In this document: piece after piece, positions 1-11,160 of the stretch
Position numbering within the stretch: the stretch's first letter is position 1
Layout of the letters: every line of letters begins with the position of its first letter
Origin: Pollenia angustigena
Taxonomy: Eukaryota; Arthropoda; Insecta; Diptera; Polleniidae
Length of the DNA: 64,000 bases
Assembly (NCBI GenBank): GCA_930367215.1
Contig: OV884056.1
Location: 90,407,285 to 90,471,284, forward strand
Reading direction: 5' to 3'
Notes under the pieces: model-generated
What the model was told of the DNA's origin: nothing
What the model saw: the letters and a program-made list of their open reading frames with translations, nothing else
Database searches by the model: none
Position numbers and translations under genes: made by a program

Positions 1-559
1 AATTTCACTGGCAACACTGATACACACCACTGCTCACGTTTCCTCGGCCAAACTTAAGGGAGATTTTTTTATTGTTATAAGATTTCACATCGTTTTCTTT
101 ATTAAATGCAATTTGGAAATGAAACAAAAGTGGAATATGAAATCGATCGAAATCTGTCACACATTTAACGATTTGAAAAATCGATTCAGTTTTCACAATA
201 AACGATTTTTATCACATACCAGAATATCTTTCTATGACTTATTATAATGATTGTGGGCTTTATATGAGCCCAATGGTAAATTATTATCCGATCTTTACGA
301 AATTTGGCAGAGTGCTTTCTAATCTAAACATGAAACTATAGCAGAAAAAATCTGACTAAAACAGCATTAGTCGTTACGATTTTAGGCGTACTAAAGTGCT
401 TCTGACAATAAGCTAATACTTTGTAGTAAGAGTTTAAGTGATTTTAAGCGAATTTGTGCAAAATTTAATGAGAATTAGTGCATTCTGTCGTCAATTTATG
501 GTAGTGTTTGTAACAAAATAAAATTCCACATTTGTGTTTATAGCTCTTTTACTATGTAC
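1..559. other. A+T-rich stretch, nothing recognised
   Basis: No coding motif, tandem array or paired termini were seen. The 63-codon minus frame near the left edge has no family features. Confidence 0.5.
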
Positions 560-945
560 TAAATTTATTGTACTGCATTTCAATCCCAAACTACTTAGGG
601 GAACTATAAAGAAAAAAAAATTGTGATATTAATTAAAAAATTAATTAAATTCGCACCAGTAAACAATTTAATAGTATCAATTGAACGTTTAATTCACTTG
701 ATTAACCGTTTACTTAACTTGATGAAATTTTTAATTAAAACTGACTTTATTTTTGATTAATGCCTTAATTGGTGAAAAATTTTGGAGAATTTTTTTCTGT
801 GCACCAATATTGTTCTTTTCGAAAGTGAGCGTATTTCAAACAGACGGATAAACAGATACACAGAAATATCTAGATTGATATGAAATTCCTCAAGAACCCA
901 GAATATATACATATATAATTTATGGTGTCTTTAATAAGTACTAAG
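560..945 (+). repeat. Dispersed repeat with A+T-rich insert
   Basis: The outer parts (about 560-604 and 796-945) resemble about 46930-47100: both carry TTTCAATCC.AAACT, then CAATAT, then TTTCGAAAGT, then a run of CAGACGGA-type direct repeats. Between them, about 605-795 is an A+T-rich block ending TTTTTTTCTGTGC. That block resembles 14640-14830 (shared TTAATTAAAACTGA and TTAATTGGTGAA). I read it as an old repeat interrupted by an A+T-rich element. Family unknown. Confidence 0.5.
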
Positions 946-1640
946 ACAGTTTCACACGAAATGACACACTTAGTACAGCCTCTTTCACCACTAGTGGTAG
1001 AGAATAACTTAAAACTGCTACACTTTTATGTTAAAGCAAATGATTGGAAGAATTGGAATTTAATTTTTTTCACCAAGTAGTAAAAATTGTTGTCAAACAG
1101 TTGAATCGTTAAGTACAGTAAAGGAACCACATTCAAAATATTTATTTTGAGATAATCAATTAAAGCAGTGAAGTTGATAAAAAAAATAACGCAAGTTTTA
1201 TGTTCTTAGCTCGTAAAGGGAAGAACTGACTTTAATTTTAAGTGGTCTAAGATGACACTTTCTTAGGCAATACTCAAATAAGTTACATGAAGTAAATGTC
1301 AGTAGTTCCCTTTCTTCACTTAGTGATTCAATTGTTGTCAAACAGTTAATGTACTTGTTAACAATATATACATGAATATACTGGCAATTAAATTAAAGTA
1401 ATTAATTCAAATCTATCAATTAAATCTTTGATAATTAGTGTGTTCATAATAAAGTTTTTAAAATAGCTATAAAAGTAGTTTTAAAAACTATTAATTTTTG
1501 TATAGAAACTAAAAAGCACAATTTTATAATAGCTAAATCATGTTTTTAAAAATTAAGATTGTTTTTTTTTATTTTCAAGCACTTGCAAGTATTACAATAG
1601 AAAAATTGCCCTTCAACAGATATAAAGCAAACAAGTGAGA
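946..1640. other. A+T-rich stretch, nothing firm
   Basis: Two direct copies of ATTGTTGTCAAACAGTT lie near 1086 and 1331. A perfect palindrome ACCACTAGTGGT lies near 988. No coding content was recognised. Confidence 0.4.
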
Positions 1641-1785
1641 AAGTATAGTCGGTAGACCACAGTTCTTGCAGACAACTTTTTGAGAGTGTATCGTATTTGA
1701 GCCCCACGGGTTATCATGGACCCGTTAAAACAAAATTATTTTAAAAGGTTAAGAATCATAGAAGAGTTCTTTGTGCCAAATATTA

Positions 1786-2709
1786 CACTGAAAGAATTTT
1801 CTTCGCAATACCAATGAATTTTGACATTAATCCCATGAAAAATTGCGTTAAAAAGGAACCTATGCAGCGCTTCGTTGGATCAATGAAACCTGTTTCATTA
1901 AAAGGATTTAATGAAACATTACATTAGATCTATGAATATTATTCATTGGATGAATAAAGTAAAAATTTTTTTTTTTTTTAATTTTTTTAATTATTTTTTA
2001 TTTTTTCTTATTTTATTTTACTTTATTTTATTTTATTTTTTATTTTTTTTTCTGTCTCTGGCGGGATTCGATCGCGCAACCTCGGTGCTGATAGACTAGC
2101 TCACTACCAGCTAGTCTACCGGGGCAGTGTAGTTTTTGTGTAAAAAAAATATGTTTTTACTCAATTAAGAGCGTAAATATGAGATTAAATGGTCCATAAT
2201 AACAATAACAACGTTGATTGAAAGTGGATTGAACGTTTTTGTTTCATTACTATAATGAAATTTTTATTGTAATAATGAAAATTTAAATTTATGAAGGCAA
2301 TTATTGAAATATGTTGCTTTTATTAAAAATTTTTTTGATTTCATAAATTTAATGGCATTCATGTAACATTAGATTAATGAAATTATTAAATCTTAAATTT
2401 TTTAATTAACAATTAAACATTTTTTTAAGGAAACTTTAATTTTGTATTAATTTATGAATAAAGTTATGTTTGTAAATTGTTTTTTTATGTTCCCAATTAA
2501 AATTGTTTGTTTAACTTGGACAAACTTAAGTTTTCATATATCCAATGAAAATTTTTAACGTAATTACGAAATCCAATGAAGCGATTTTAACGAAAAAAAT
2601 TTATTATAACTATGAAATTCCATTTGAACAATGAAAATTTTCATTTACCCAAGGAACATTTTTTTATGAAAATCATTCATTAAATATATGAAGCATTTTT
2701 CTTTCAGTG
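1786..2709. mobile_element. A+T-rich TIR element, TA duplication
   Basis: The ends are CACTGAAAGAA and its inverse, with a TA on each side (1784-1785 and 2710-2711). The flanks join into a sequence that also exists uninterrupted near 32085-32230, where TGTGCCGAATAT is followed directly by TATCTAGATAT. This pre-insertion comparison fixes both boundaries and the 2-bp TA duplication. The interior is A+T-rich with many ATGAAATT-type words and no coding sequence. It carries a SINE at 1964-2128. TA duplication fits a Tc1/mariner-mobilised non-autonomous element, but no transposase is present, so the superfamily is inferred. Confidence 0.7.
1964..2128 (-). mobile_element. tRNA-derived SINE copy 1
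   Basis: On the minus strand a roughly 75-nt head (2128 down to 2054) contains a box-A-like stretch TAGCTGGTAGTG and a box-B-like stretch GATCGAATCCC, the internal RNA polymerase III promoter spacing of a tRNA. An A-rich tail with AAAAT-type repeats follows (2053 down to about 1964). The head matches the second copy at 11086-11160, including GACTAGCTGGTAGT-like and GCTAGTCTATCAGC segments. A genuine tRNA is unlikely because the acceptor ends do not pair and a retroposon-like tail follows. It sits inside the 1786-2709 element, so it is younger than that insertion. Confidence 0.65.
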
Positions 2710-2790
2710 TATCTAAATATCAACATCTTTTTAAGTTTCTCCGCATTTCAGTATTTTTACTGAAAGGGGGAATATAGGACCTATGGCTAA

Positions 2791-3413
2791 TGTTGAACCT
2801 ACAAACAAAACATAACAAAGTAACTGTCTTAAAAGTTATTCTGTCTTACTGTTCAAACAGAAGTGCGTCAAGAACACATTTTCCCAACAATTTGAAACAA
2901 AAATTTGTCGTAGAAAGCTATGTGAGCTACCTAAATAAGAGCGGCAGGCGTTTTTTTTTTTCGTCAAATCTTCTCATTTGCATACAATTTATACGAAACA
3001 ATTCTTTAGAATGCGAGTTAGACATCACCCGGCTGAAAATTTTTAATTGACAGATCGATATGTCGGTTTGTTTTATTGAAATTGTACTTGAAATAGAATT
3101 TTCATGTTTAAAAACCCGCTTGACGCTCTTGTTTAGGTAGCTCAGTATCGTGAAATAAAATCTATTTTATTTTCAGAACGTTTTTTTTTTCTAATGCTCT
3201 TACACTTATTCAATTAACAATGCTACCATACTTTCATTTAATTTCATACTTTTTGTAAACAGAAAATTAAAAACAAAAAAAGTAGTAAAATGAGAAACAA
3301 TTAGGAGTTACTGCCGACGTTTTAATTATGTGCTTTAGTATTTTTTCCTTAAGTTGAAGACTCAATTCTGTTTGAACATTTATGAACATAAAAATTTAAA
3401 GTTCACGTTAGTT
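2791..3413. other. No feature recognised
   Basis: A+T-rich with a poly-T run near 2950. The 86-codon plus frame at 2790-3050 shows no domain features. Confidence 0.4.
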
Positions 3414-4001
3414 AACCCGTTTTCACAACTTACCGATAGCTGAAGGTACGATATCATCGGCGGTATAATTAGTGTTCCATCATTAGTAGTAAATCATTAA
3501 AAATAACGTTTCCCTGTTTGTCATCTTTCGAACACAAAAAAATTACTGTTCTTATTCAACTCAACAAAAAGACGAGAACATTTAATTCCGCTCGGTTTTT
3601 TTTAAAACCACAAACTTCATTGTGTTCAGTTCAGCTCATTATTGCTCGTTCGTTTCTGTTGTTCGTAGTGCTCTTTTGGCTGGTAAAAAAACCCAATTTT
3701 TTTTTACAAAAATAATGTACACATACGCAAAAAACACAAAAAGCCAGCAAAATAATTTTAAACAAACAACACATATACACAATACACACACAAGCTGTTC
3801 GTGCTGCGGTCGTAGCTAAAATTTGTTCTTTGTTCATTTCTTTATCATTGTAAAAAAAAGAAACATTATAGAACATTAAAATATAATGTTTGTCCATAGT
3901 ATCGCTGCAATTGTTCTGTTTTTTTAACAAAGAACAAAACACTTTATAATGTGCGGTTCTTTCTTGAAAAAAGTAACGAACGGTATTAAGGGTTGTGAAC
4001 G
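3414..4001. mobile_element. Diverged relative of the 9408 MITE
   Basis: The left end, ACCCGTTTTCACAACTTACC then GATAGCTGAAGG, matches the left terminus at 9410. The right part has a TATAATGTGCGGTT-like block followed by a weak inverse terminus ending GGTTGTGAACG. The interior is longer than in the 217-bp copy and carries AAGAACAAAACA and TTTGTTCTTTG inverted words. The left end is convincing; the right end is tentative. Confidence 0.45.
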
Positions 4002-4467
4002 TCTACACAAACACTAAAGAAATAGATATCGTTCCTGGGTGTGTGAGCCGAACGCTTAATAATGTTCTGGTTGTGCCATAACAAAAATTTTATTTGTTTG
4101 TTTAAGCTAGAAAGCTAGAAAAATTTGTTTTAATTAATGATTTTTTTTAAATGTGACGTATTTTTGACAAACAATAATTTTTTGTATTTTGTACCAAGAG
4201 CTTTTTTTACAATTTCAATGTTTTTTTAAGCAGCTGATTCCATTTACAGAAAAAGTAGTAATAACATAATATTTGCCAGGGTTTAAAAAACAGCGAAACT
4301 TAAAACTGTCGCTTTTTGAGTTGGTTTAATGAATCAGACGCAAAAGCAACATTTATTTTTGGGCAATGACAAATGAAGAAATTACCGATTTTCTACTTTG
4401 ACCGTAGGTTTTTAAACGCAGATATTTGCTACAGAAAAGAACGAAACAGAACGGCAACAGAAAGTAA
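4002..4467. other. Mostly unassigned
   Basis: Only the last part is informative: GCTACAGAAAA, CAGAACGGCA and CAACAGAAAGTAA near 4430-4466 resemble the right end of the 14050-14459 element. This suggests a broken copy interrupted by the MITE that starts at 4468. Confidence 0.35.
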
Positions 4468-4580
4468 GACCCCTTTCACACTTGGCTTGTAGTCGTCAGC
4501 GGTAAGGTCGGGGTAAGGAAAAAAAAATTGTACACACTTTGTTGTTGTCGGCAAGTAACTTGCCGAGTATGAAAGGGGTC
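4468..4580. mobile_element. MITE, 3-bp TAA target duplication
   Basis: A 113-bp element with termini GACCCCTTTCACACT and AGTATGAAAGGGGTC, flanked by TAA at 4465-4467 and 4581-4583. Three-base TWA duplications are characteristic of PIF/Harbinger transposons, so I infer a Tourist-like MITE. A relative with the same right end lies at about 19824-19953. Confidence 0.65.
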
Positions 4581-4889
4581 TAAGAACTAATAAGGCCTTA
4601 ATATTTATAATGTGCAGTCAGCGTTACCGTTGGATATTTTCAAAAAGTACCAAAAAAAAGGGATATTTGCAAGAAAAGTGGCATCAAAATAATATTTTTC
4701 TGCGTATTTTCTTCAATTTATTTAAATTTCAAATAACATTTTATAAATGTTAAAAAAAATTCATTTTTTGGTACAATTAAAAACTAAAAGGTACGCTGGT
4801 ACCCCGTGACTCATTTGGTACTATGTATTTCCAAATTTTTCAAACTTATAAAATAGAAACTCGTATTTACTGTCTGTCCAATGAATATA

Positions 4890-5057
4890 AGCGGAGTTTA
4901 GTGATTGGTGCAAATAAATAGTTTTGCGAAAATGCAAAATGTTGTCGCTTTTTTATGAAATCTAAGGAAAACTCTATTTTTTGTTGTTGGATTTAACAAA
5001 ACAGCTATGATATTTTGCATTTGCTCTTTTGCAAGTTCATTTGCACCAAAACTACGC
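4890..5057. mobile_element. Small MITE, GCGGAGTT family
   Basis: Termini are GCGGAGTTTAGTGATTGGTG with CAAAT on the left and ATTTGCACCAAAACTACGC on the right. The interior words GCAAAATGTTGTCG and TTTGCTCTTTTGCAAG recur, inverted, in the larger element at 6655-7054, so both belong to one family. TA-like flanks are present but not clean. Confidence 0.5.
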
Positions 5058-6240
5058 TACTGTAAATAGATTTGTGCACTTGTTTATTGAACGATTGCTT
5101 ATGCCACACTCTAAATTTAGTATCAGCGGCAGCATATAAGCGTGCATTTTCTGATGATATTGACAAGTTTTTTAAAGATATAGGAATCTACTTCTGCAAA
5201 AGTTCTAGAAGAAGAGACGATTTCCTCACTATTAAGATTTTTTTGAACGGAAGCTCATAATATTTCGAAATATTAGTCAACAAGATGATTGTTACGTCAT
5301 TATAATTTTACTCTGAATGATTTTGAAGCAGATTTTACAAGCGCTTAATTAAATTTTATTATATTCGGACTTTCTGAGAAATATTCGTCAATTTTCCACA
5401 AAAAAAAGACGAACAATTCTAAAAAGTGTATAAAAAAGCTCTCTGGCGGCCATCAAAAATAAAAATTAATGGATTTCTCGACCCTAAAAACCACATGATA
5501 CATGTCTGGCTAGATCAAATACAATTTGATTGCCTCTTTCCTTCAATATTTTGGAAAACTGAATATGTATTTTGAAAAATCCGTTGCTCGAAATTAATTT
5601 TTGACAAATGGTTTCTTTGGCAAAGTTTCTTGGAATGACTTATAGAACAAGAATCTTGATGTGCTATTGGCGGGAAAAAGTTTAACCCACCATGTTATTA
5701 TGCATAATTAATGTACTAATGCATATTAAGTACCTTTTGTTTGTGTTGTATTAAATTTTTGTTTTTAAAAATAAAATAAAAAAGATTTAGTACTATTGGG
5801 GCTGAAAAAATTCGAGTTTAAAAGTTCGCTGGTACGATATTGGTTTTCTCATTTATCATCTCTGGGCTAGAGCAATACATATTTCACCCGAATAAGGCGC
5901 TTATGCTAATACATTTAACATAACTTGAGATCGATTTGACCGATTTTGTCAAAACAATTACAGATGATTATTAACAAAATTTACTTTGAGTTATCCAAAT
6001 ACACTTTTCTATACTTTCAACTATTTCGAAATTATTCAAAAATTTGTACTATTTTTGTTTTCAAAAATTCATAAAAAAAAATGATTAGGATAGAAATTTG
6101 AAATTTTTCTGAAAACCACGTATATTACGAACAAACAAATGTTAATTTTATATATTATTCATTATTGAAGGCATGACTTATATTTCGCCCGAAATAAATC
6201 GATTATTTAATCATGACTTGAGGCTATTTGTACGATTGGA
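5058..6240. other. Unassigned with a direct repeat
   Basis: A segment near 5885-5950 (CATATTTCACCCGAATAAGG, then TAACATAACTTGAGATCGAT) recurs diverged near 6178-6240 (TATATTTCGCCCGAAATAAA, then ATGACTTGAGGC). No coding motif was recognised. Confidence 0.4.
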
Positions 6241-6392
6241 TACACGCAAAGAAAAACATGGTTGTGGTAAACATATTCTAAGAGCAACATATTATGATAA
6301 GATTCATGATTGTAGTCACCATATTAAGATTATTATTGAATCATATTATGACTAAATATACTCGTAATATGACATCAAACTATTCTTCCCCT

Positions 6393-6575
6393 AATCATAT
6401 TATTATTCTGTTAATCATTCTAAGTTAAGAAGCAATCATATTATTATCATGTTAATCATAAAAAGCTAAGTAATTAATCATATTATTGTCATGTTAATCA
6501 TCATAAGCTAAGAAGTAATCATATTATCATCAGGTTAATCATAATAAATTAAGAAGCAATCAAACTGTCATAAGA
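6393..6575 (+). repeat. Tandem repeat, 41-42 bp period
   Basis: Units begin AATCATATTAT at 6393, 6434, 6476 and 6517, with a partial fifth at 6558. Each contains ATGTTAATCAT-like and TAAGCTAAGAAG-like words. Four units plus a remnant, diverged by point changes. Confidence 0.75.
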
Positions 6576-6654
6576 ATATAAAATAAATAAAAAAATTTTA
6601 GATCTATTTTTTATTTTGTGGCTTTTTATAATTTTTCTTTATGTAAATTAAATA

Positions 6655-7054
6655 GCGGAGTTCAATATAAGGCTTGCAAAAGAACAAATGCAAAATCTGT
6701 GGTTTTCATGGCCACCGCGTATGTCCTTTCCGATTTTGAGATATTGCATAATTTTAAACGCTCTTTACATGTTTCTAAAAATGTTTGAAAAAAGATGGAT
6801 CAATTCCGATTTTTTAACGTAGTGACAAAGTTTTAAAAGCGCAATACCTAGCCCATAGTTTGATATAGAACAGGTTTTCGGCTCTCCTGAAAAATTGTTT
6901 TACGACATACGCGGTTGCCCATGAAAACCTCGGAAATATCGTATCACTTTTATAAAATATAACGAAATCTGTGTGTGTTTTGTTGTTATATTTTACAAAT
7001 AACGACGACATTTTGCATTTGCACTATTCATCACTAATACTGAATGAACTCCGC
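6655..7054. mobile_element. Nested MITE, GCGGAGTTCA ends
   Basis: A 400-bp element with termini GCGGAGTTCA and TGAACTCCGC, each flanked by TA (6653-6654 and 7055-7056). It shares interior words with 4890-5057. The 65-codon minus frame inside it has no domain features. TA duplication suggests mobilisation by a Tc1/mariner-type transposase (inference). Confidence 0.65.
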
Positions 7055-7526
7055 TAATATTTTAATTTTTTTAGTTTCTTTGAACTTATTTTTTTATAGG
7101 AATTTATCTTTCAATTATTAAACCGCTCACATATAAAATAAACGACACAACTGATTCCAAATTATTTTAAAATGGCGCTAACATTATATTATTAGAGTAA
7201 AAATAGTTTGATTGCATCTTAAACATAATATTATAAATGTATACAAAGTTATCACGTTATGGCTAATAGATATCATGATATGATTGTGAGTAATATAATA
7301 TGTTTTGAAAGTTATCATAATTTAGTTGTTATAAAAATAATTATTTTTCGATCAACAATACTCAAATTTTTAATTGCGATCAACATTGATATGTTTACAG
7401 TAACTATAATATTCTTGATATTTAATAAAACTATCAATTATTTGTGTACGACAACAATATATTGTTACATTAAACATAGTGTTGTTGCTGTAACCATACC
7501 CAACCATATTTTTTTCTCTGCGTGTA

Positions 7527-9405
7527 CAATTATCAGCGAATGATTTGGAATTAAGTTCTCTTTAAGCCACCTTAATAATTGTTTTTTTTTATATTTTAAA
7601 CAGCTTCGGAAATATTCAGAATAATGTATACATATAGACGAAAATATGGTAAATACCCAATTGGCAAATACCCGGTAAATAGGGAAAATTGAGTAAGAAT
7701 TAGTTAATACCTTGGTAAGGGTGGGTACAAAAGTTTTGTACAAAATTTGGTAAAAATGTATTGTTTAATTTAATTAATATTAGCTACACTAATAAACACA
7801 TACATACCTTCTTAACAATTTTTATTATGACAATTACGTTTTAACCAGGCCTATAAATAAGAATTCTCTAATACTCCATAATTAAATTTTCCAATCAATA
7901 ACCGTAAATTGTTATACCTTAACTTTTAATTTATATAACGTTTTTGTATAAAAATCTGCCAAAATTATCGCGGCCAGAAAACGTAATCAACAAAAATTGG
8001 GGCTTAGTAGGATTACGATTCGCTAATTAATGCGATTAAAAGAATTTATTGACGCTTCAATAAAACTATAAAACGAAATTAAAATATATGTGATAAAATA
8101 AAAACAAAATCACTGTTAGAATTTCGAATGTTTTTAATTCCATGAGTACTTTATTTACGTTCTGGGCACTCGTATCAGTAGTGAAGCATTTCAATTTAAA
8201 AGATAAAATAAAACTGTTTGAGATACGTTCGAAAGGGTGATGATATCAATACTAAGCACGTTATTTTCATTGATAACAGCCATGAGCAAAATACTAGTAA
8301 ATAATTTATTGCCCTACCAACAAGTATTTAGAATACTTTGTAAATCGTTTAACTGCTTATAAAAATAATTGATTGTTTTTCGTAGTTCATTCAGTCATAA
8401 TTTGTCTTAAATCTTTAATCAGTTAACAATGCGATAAATTTTCTTTGAAATTCAATTAAAAGATTTAATGCTCTTCAAATATTTAAATATTTTTTAAATG
8501 TTGTCATTTATCACTAACTCCGTTTGCACGTTTTGCTAGAAAGACGACAAATTTAATTGAATTCGATTGAATTTTAGTTCAAAATATTTGTACTTTTTCT
8601 GAAATATTTCCAGTTTTATATGCATTTATTTATTTTTTTCAATAATAATTTATTTAATTTCCTTTTTTTTGTAATGTAGTTTAAAATTATAATAAAAAAA
8701 TTGTAATACAATATGTTAATAAGTTATTGATGTATGCACAATGAATAAATTAATAAAATAAATTACCTAATTGTAAATACATATAATGTGCTTTTATTAT
8801 AAATTAAAATGTGTTGATGGCTGTTTACAACATTCTGATTATAAGTTAATGATCGAATATTAATTCATACGAATAGTTAAAGTGTGGAGCATAATTTTTA
8901 AAAATTTTATTAGCCAAAGCAATCAGATACTTACAATAAGTCAATGCTACTCAATTCCTACGTACTTGTAAATACTCACAGTTGCAACAAGTTAAATAAT
9001 GTATTCCAGCGTTAAAAGGAATTATTTAGCTTTATTATTTTTATTTTTAACACAGGTTGCCATTGGGAGCAAGCCCTTCCACACTCTTCTCTTTTTACGG
9101 GCATTCTAAAGCTTTTGTTACTTGTGCATGTTGTAGAAAAAATCGTCTTTTATGTCAATATAATGTGCACTTTATTAATAAAAATAAGCAAAAACAAAAT
9201 TCTTTAAGAGCTGATACTTAAAGCGAAAAAGATTTTCATTTGGTTTAGATTTATCCGACACGAAACGTAACGTTTACGTAAGAGGAAGGAAAACGGAACA
9301 TCAGCTCCACAACGTATACGTTATTGTAAGATAAAAGAGGCCAATAAATATAAAAATTTAACAACTTCTTTTCCTTACCAAAGAAGGGACAAAGAAATGT
9401 CACTT
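7527..9405. other. Long A+T-rich stretch, nothing firm
   Basis: No coding motif, array or paired termini were recognised. TACCCAATTGG, TACCCGGTAAAT and ACCTTGGTAAGGG near 7650-7740 give a weakly iterated GGTAA texture. Confidence 0.4.
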
Positions 9406-9407
9406 AG

Positions 9408-9624
9408 GCCCGTTTTCACAACTTACCGATAGCTAAAGGTAGGATTTTATCGGCCGTATAAAAAGTGTTCCATTATTATAACTTTACTTTTACCTACCAG
9501 GTAGGATAAACCTTAATTTACTTAATCGTTTTTTAAGGTTTAAGTAAAGTTTTAACAATAGAACACTTTTTATAAGTGCGGTTAAAGTCTACTTTTAGCT
9601 ATCGGTAAGTTGTGAAAACGGGCC
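9408..9624. mobile_element. MITE with long perfect-style TIRs
   Basis: A 217-bp hairpin element. The left arm GGCCCGTTTTCACAACTTAC continues CGATAGCTAAA; the right arm is TTTAGCTATCGG followed by TAAGTTGTGAAAACGGGCC. TA flanks both ends (9406-9407, 9625-9626). Secondary pairing continues inward (AAGTGTTC with GAACACTT, AAACCTTAA with TTAAGGTTT), so most of the element can fold. It is non-coding. Diverged kin at 3414. Confidence 0.8.
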
Positions 9625-9626
9625 TA

Positions 9627-10741
9627 AGAAAAACAAATTACAACTGAACAGCCTCGGGTAATGGATATTTTTAAAGGTCTAAATTTATACCATCTTGAAG
9701 GCATTTTTCTAAAGGCAGGAAATCATAAGAAACAAATCTTTTACAAAGGAGTATAGAGCCATTCATAAAGGACTGCCACTTACGGTCCTTTCAATATTTA
9801 GCAATATCATAAAAACCCTTATAATTTTGGTATTTTAAAAATATGTGTGGTCTAAGGTGAAGCTCTGAAATTAAAGACATCAACAACCATCGAATGACCA
9901 TTTAAATTGACACATTTTTTTAAAGTCTTAAAAGTTTGGGGTAATTTTGACCCCAAGTGCATAAAGTGTTAATCACCATTTTGGCACTGTTTTGTATTCG
10001 TATAACTTTAGAGCAGTCATAACCACTCGCGAGCAGTCAATAATTGTATTTTTCACACAGACACGGTCGGCAATTCACATGTATACAACAACTTTGTGTG
10101 TTGCTTGGTTATCACTGCTTTATAGTATATTTTTCTCCTGTTTTTAAAAATCGGCACAAACATATACAATATTTCGGTAACTTTCCTTAAATGATTTTAG
10201 GCAGTTCTGTGTATTGAGCGTTATTTATTTTTAGAATGCTTCATCACACAGTTTAATTGTCAAAATCGAATTAAGAACATACACTTAAATAATAGCATCG
10301 GTTTGTCATTCCAAATGTTTTTAAGGTTTGCGAATTTGTGAAATATAGTTATAGGGCAAAAGGTTTCATCAATACATCATGGCTTGTATTCTAAAAAATA
10401 TACATATTGAGTGTTATCCAAAAATTGTTTATTGTTTAGTTCAGGATTTTATGTTAAAACGCATCGAAGAATATACACCTCAATGGTTATAATGTCATAA
10501 CTTTTAATATGAATCTTACCTTCTTATATTTTTAAAAGTTAAATCAGGGACTGCATATAACGAATTTTTTTAAAATTTTAACTAAAAAAATCAAATTTAA
10601 AGAGAAGTGCATAAGGAATACACCAAGATAATACCTGTTACATGGACTACATTCATAGAAAAATGTCTCCTTATATTGATGATACCCTAACATTAGAATT
10701 GTGACATGAAAGTTATTTCAAATGGCATCAATGAGGCAAAA
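9627..10741. other. Unassigned, possible small MITE inside
   Basis: At 10011-10128, AGCAGTCATAACCA pairs imperfectly with TGGTTATCACTGCT about 100 bp away and could be a small inverted-repeat element. The rest shows nothing recognisable. Confidence 0.35.
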
Positions 10742-10838
10742 AGTGACATCAATTTAATGACGAACGTCAGCATAAGATTTTGTCATGTTTTATGCGTCAT
10801 CTATGCTATGACTACAGTGACATTAATTCGATGTCACA
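10742..10838. repeat. Imperfect inverted repeat
   Basis: GTGACATCAATTTAATG near 10742 pairs with CATTAATTCGATGTCAC near 10838 around a loop of about 60 nt. ATGAC/GTCAT words are frequent between here and 11390. Significance unclear. Confidence 0.45.
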
Positions 10839-11085
10839 TTTTGAGTACCATTGGCACTATTTTCATGATTAAAGAGTAAAATAAGAAGCAAAAATTCCCA
10901 TATTATATTTGTTTGAATTAATTAGTTATCTACATAAACTGTTAAAAGTAGAATGATTACAAAAACCATAACGGGCATGCTGCGAGTGACTTATAACTGA
11001 GAGTTCTTCTGTCAACAAAAGGCGGAATACAACAAAATTGAAAAAGAAACATGTATAACGTGTAAGTAAATAATAATATTGATTG

Positions 11086-11160
11086 AGTGGCCTGGTAGGC
11101 TAGCTGGTAGTGTGCTAGTCTATCAGCGCCGGGGTTGCGGGTTCGCTTCCCAACAGAGAC
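11086..11160 (+). mobile_element. tRNA-derived SINE copy 2 (head)
   Basis: The plus strand carries a box-A-like TAGCTGGTAGTG and box-B-like GGTTCGCTTCC, one base from the GGTTCGANNCC consensus. The head matches copy 1 on the minus strand at 2054-2128, including CTAGTCTATCAGC. Unlike copy 1 it is not followed by an A-rich tail, so it is either a different subfamily or tail-less. The frame 11135-11386 running through it is chance. Confidence 0.6.

Larger units (their letters stand above)
6243..7524. mobile_element. A+T-rich TIR element, TA duplication
   Basis: Termini CACGCAAAGAAAAACATGG and, inverted, CACGCAGAGAAAAAAATATG are flanked by TA on both sides (6241-6242, 7525-7526). The left part holds a tandem array (6393-6575) and the centre a nested 400-bp element (6655-7054). 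No transposase was seen. The terminal style (CAC, then GAAAAA, with TA duplication) is shared with 1786-2709, 45728-46530 and 62377-63359. Confidence 0.6.

Noticed and set aside
2054..2128. Possible tRNA gene on the minus strand
   Set aside because: Box A and B-like motifs are present, but the ends do not pair as an acceptor stem, an A-rich tail follows, and a second copy exists. A SINE explains it better.
3622..3942. Overlapping plus and minus frames of 65-103 codons
   Set aside because: They lie inside a MITE relative and are mutual shadows; no domain in either.
6393..6575. CRISPR-like array
   Set aside because: Units are contiguous 41-42 bp diverged repeats without unique spacers of constant size, and the genome is eukaryotic.
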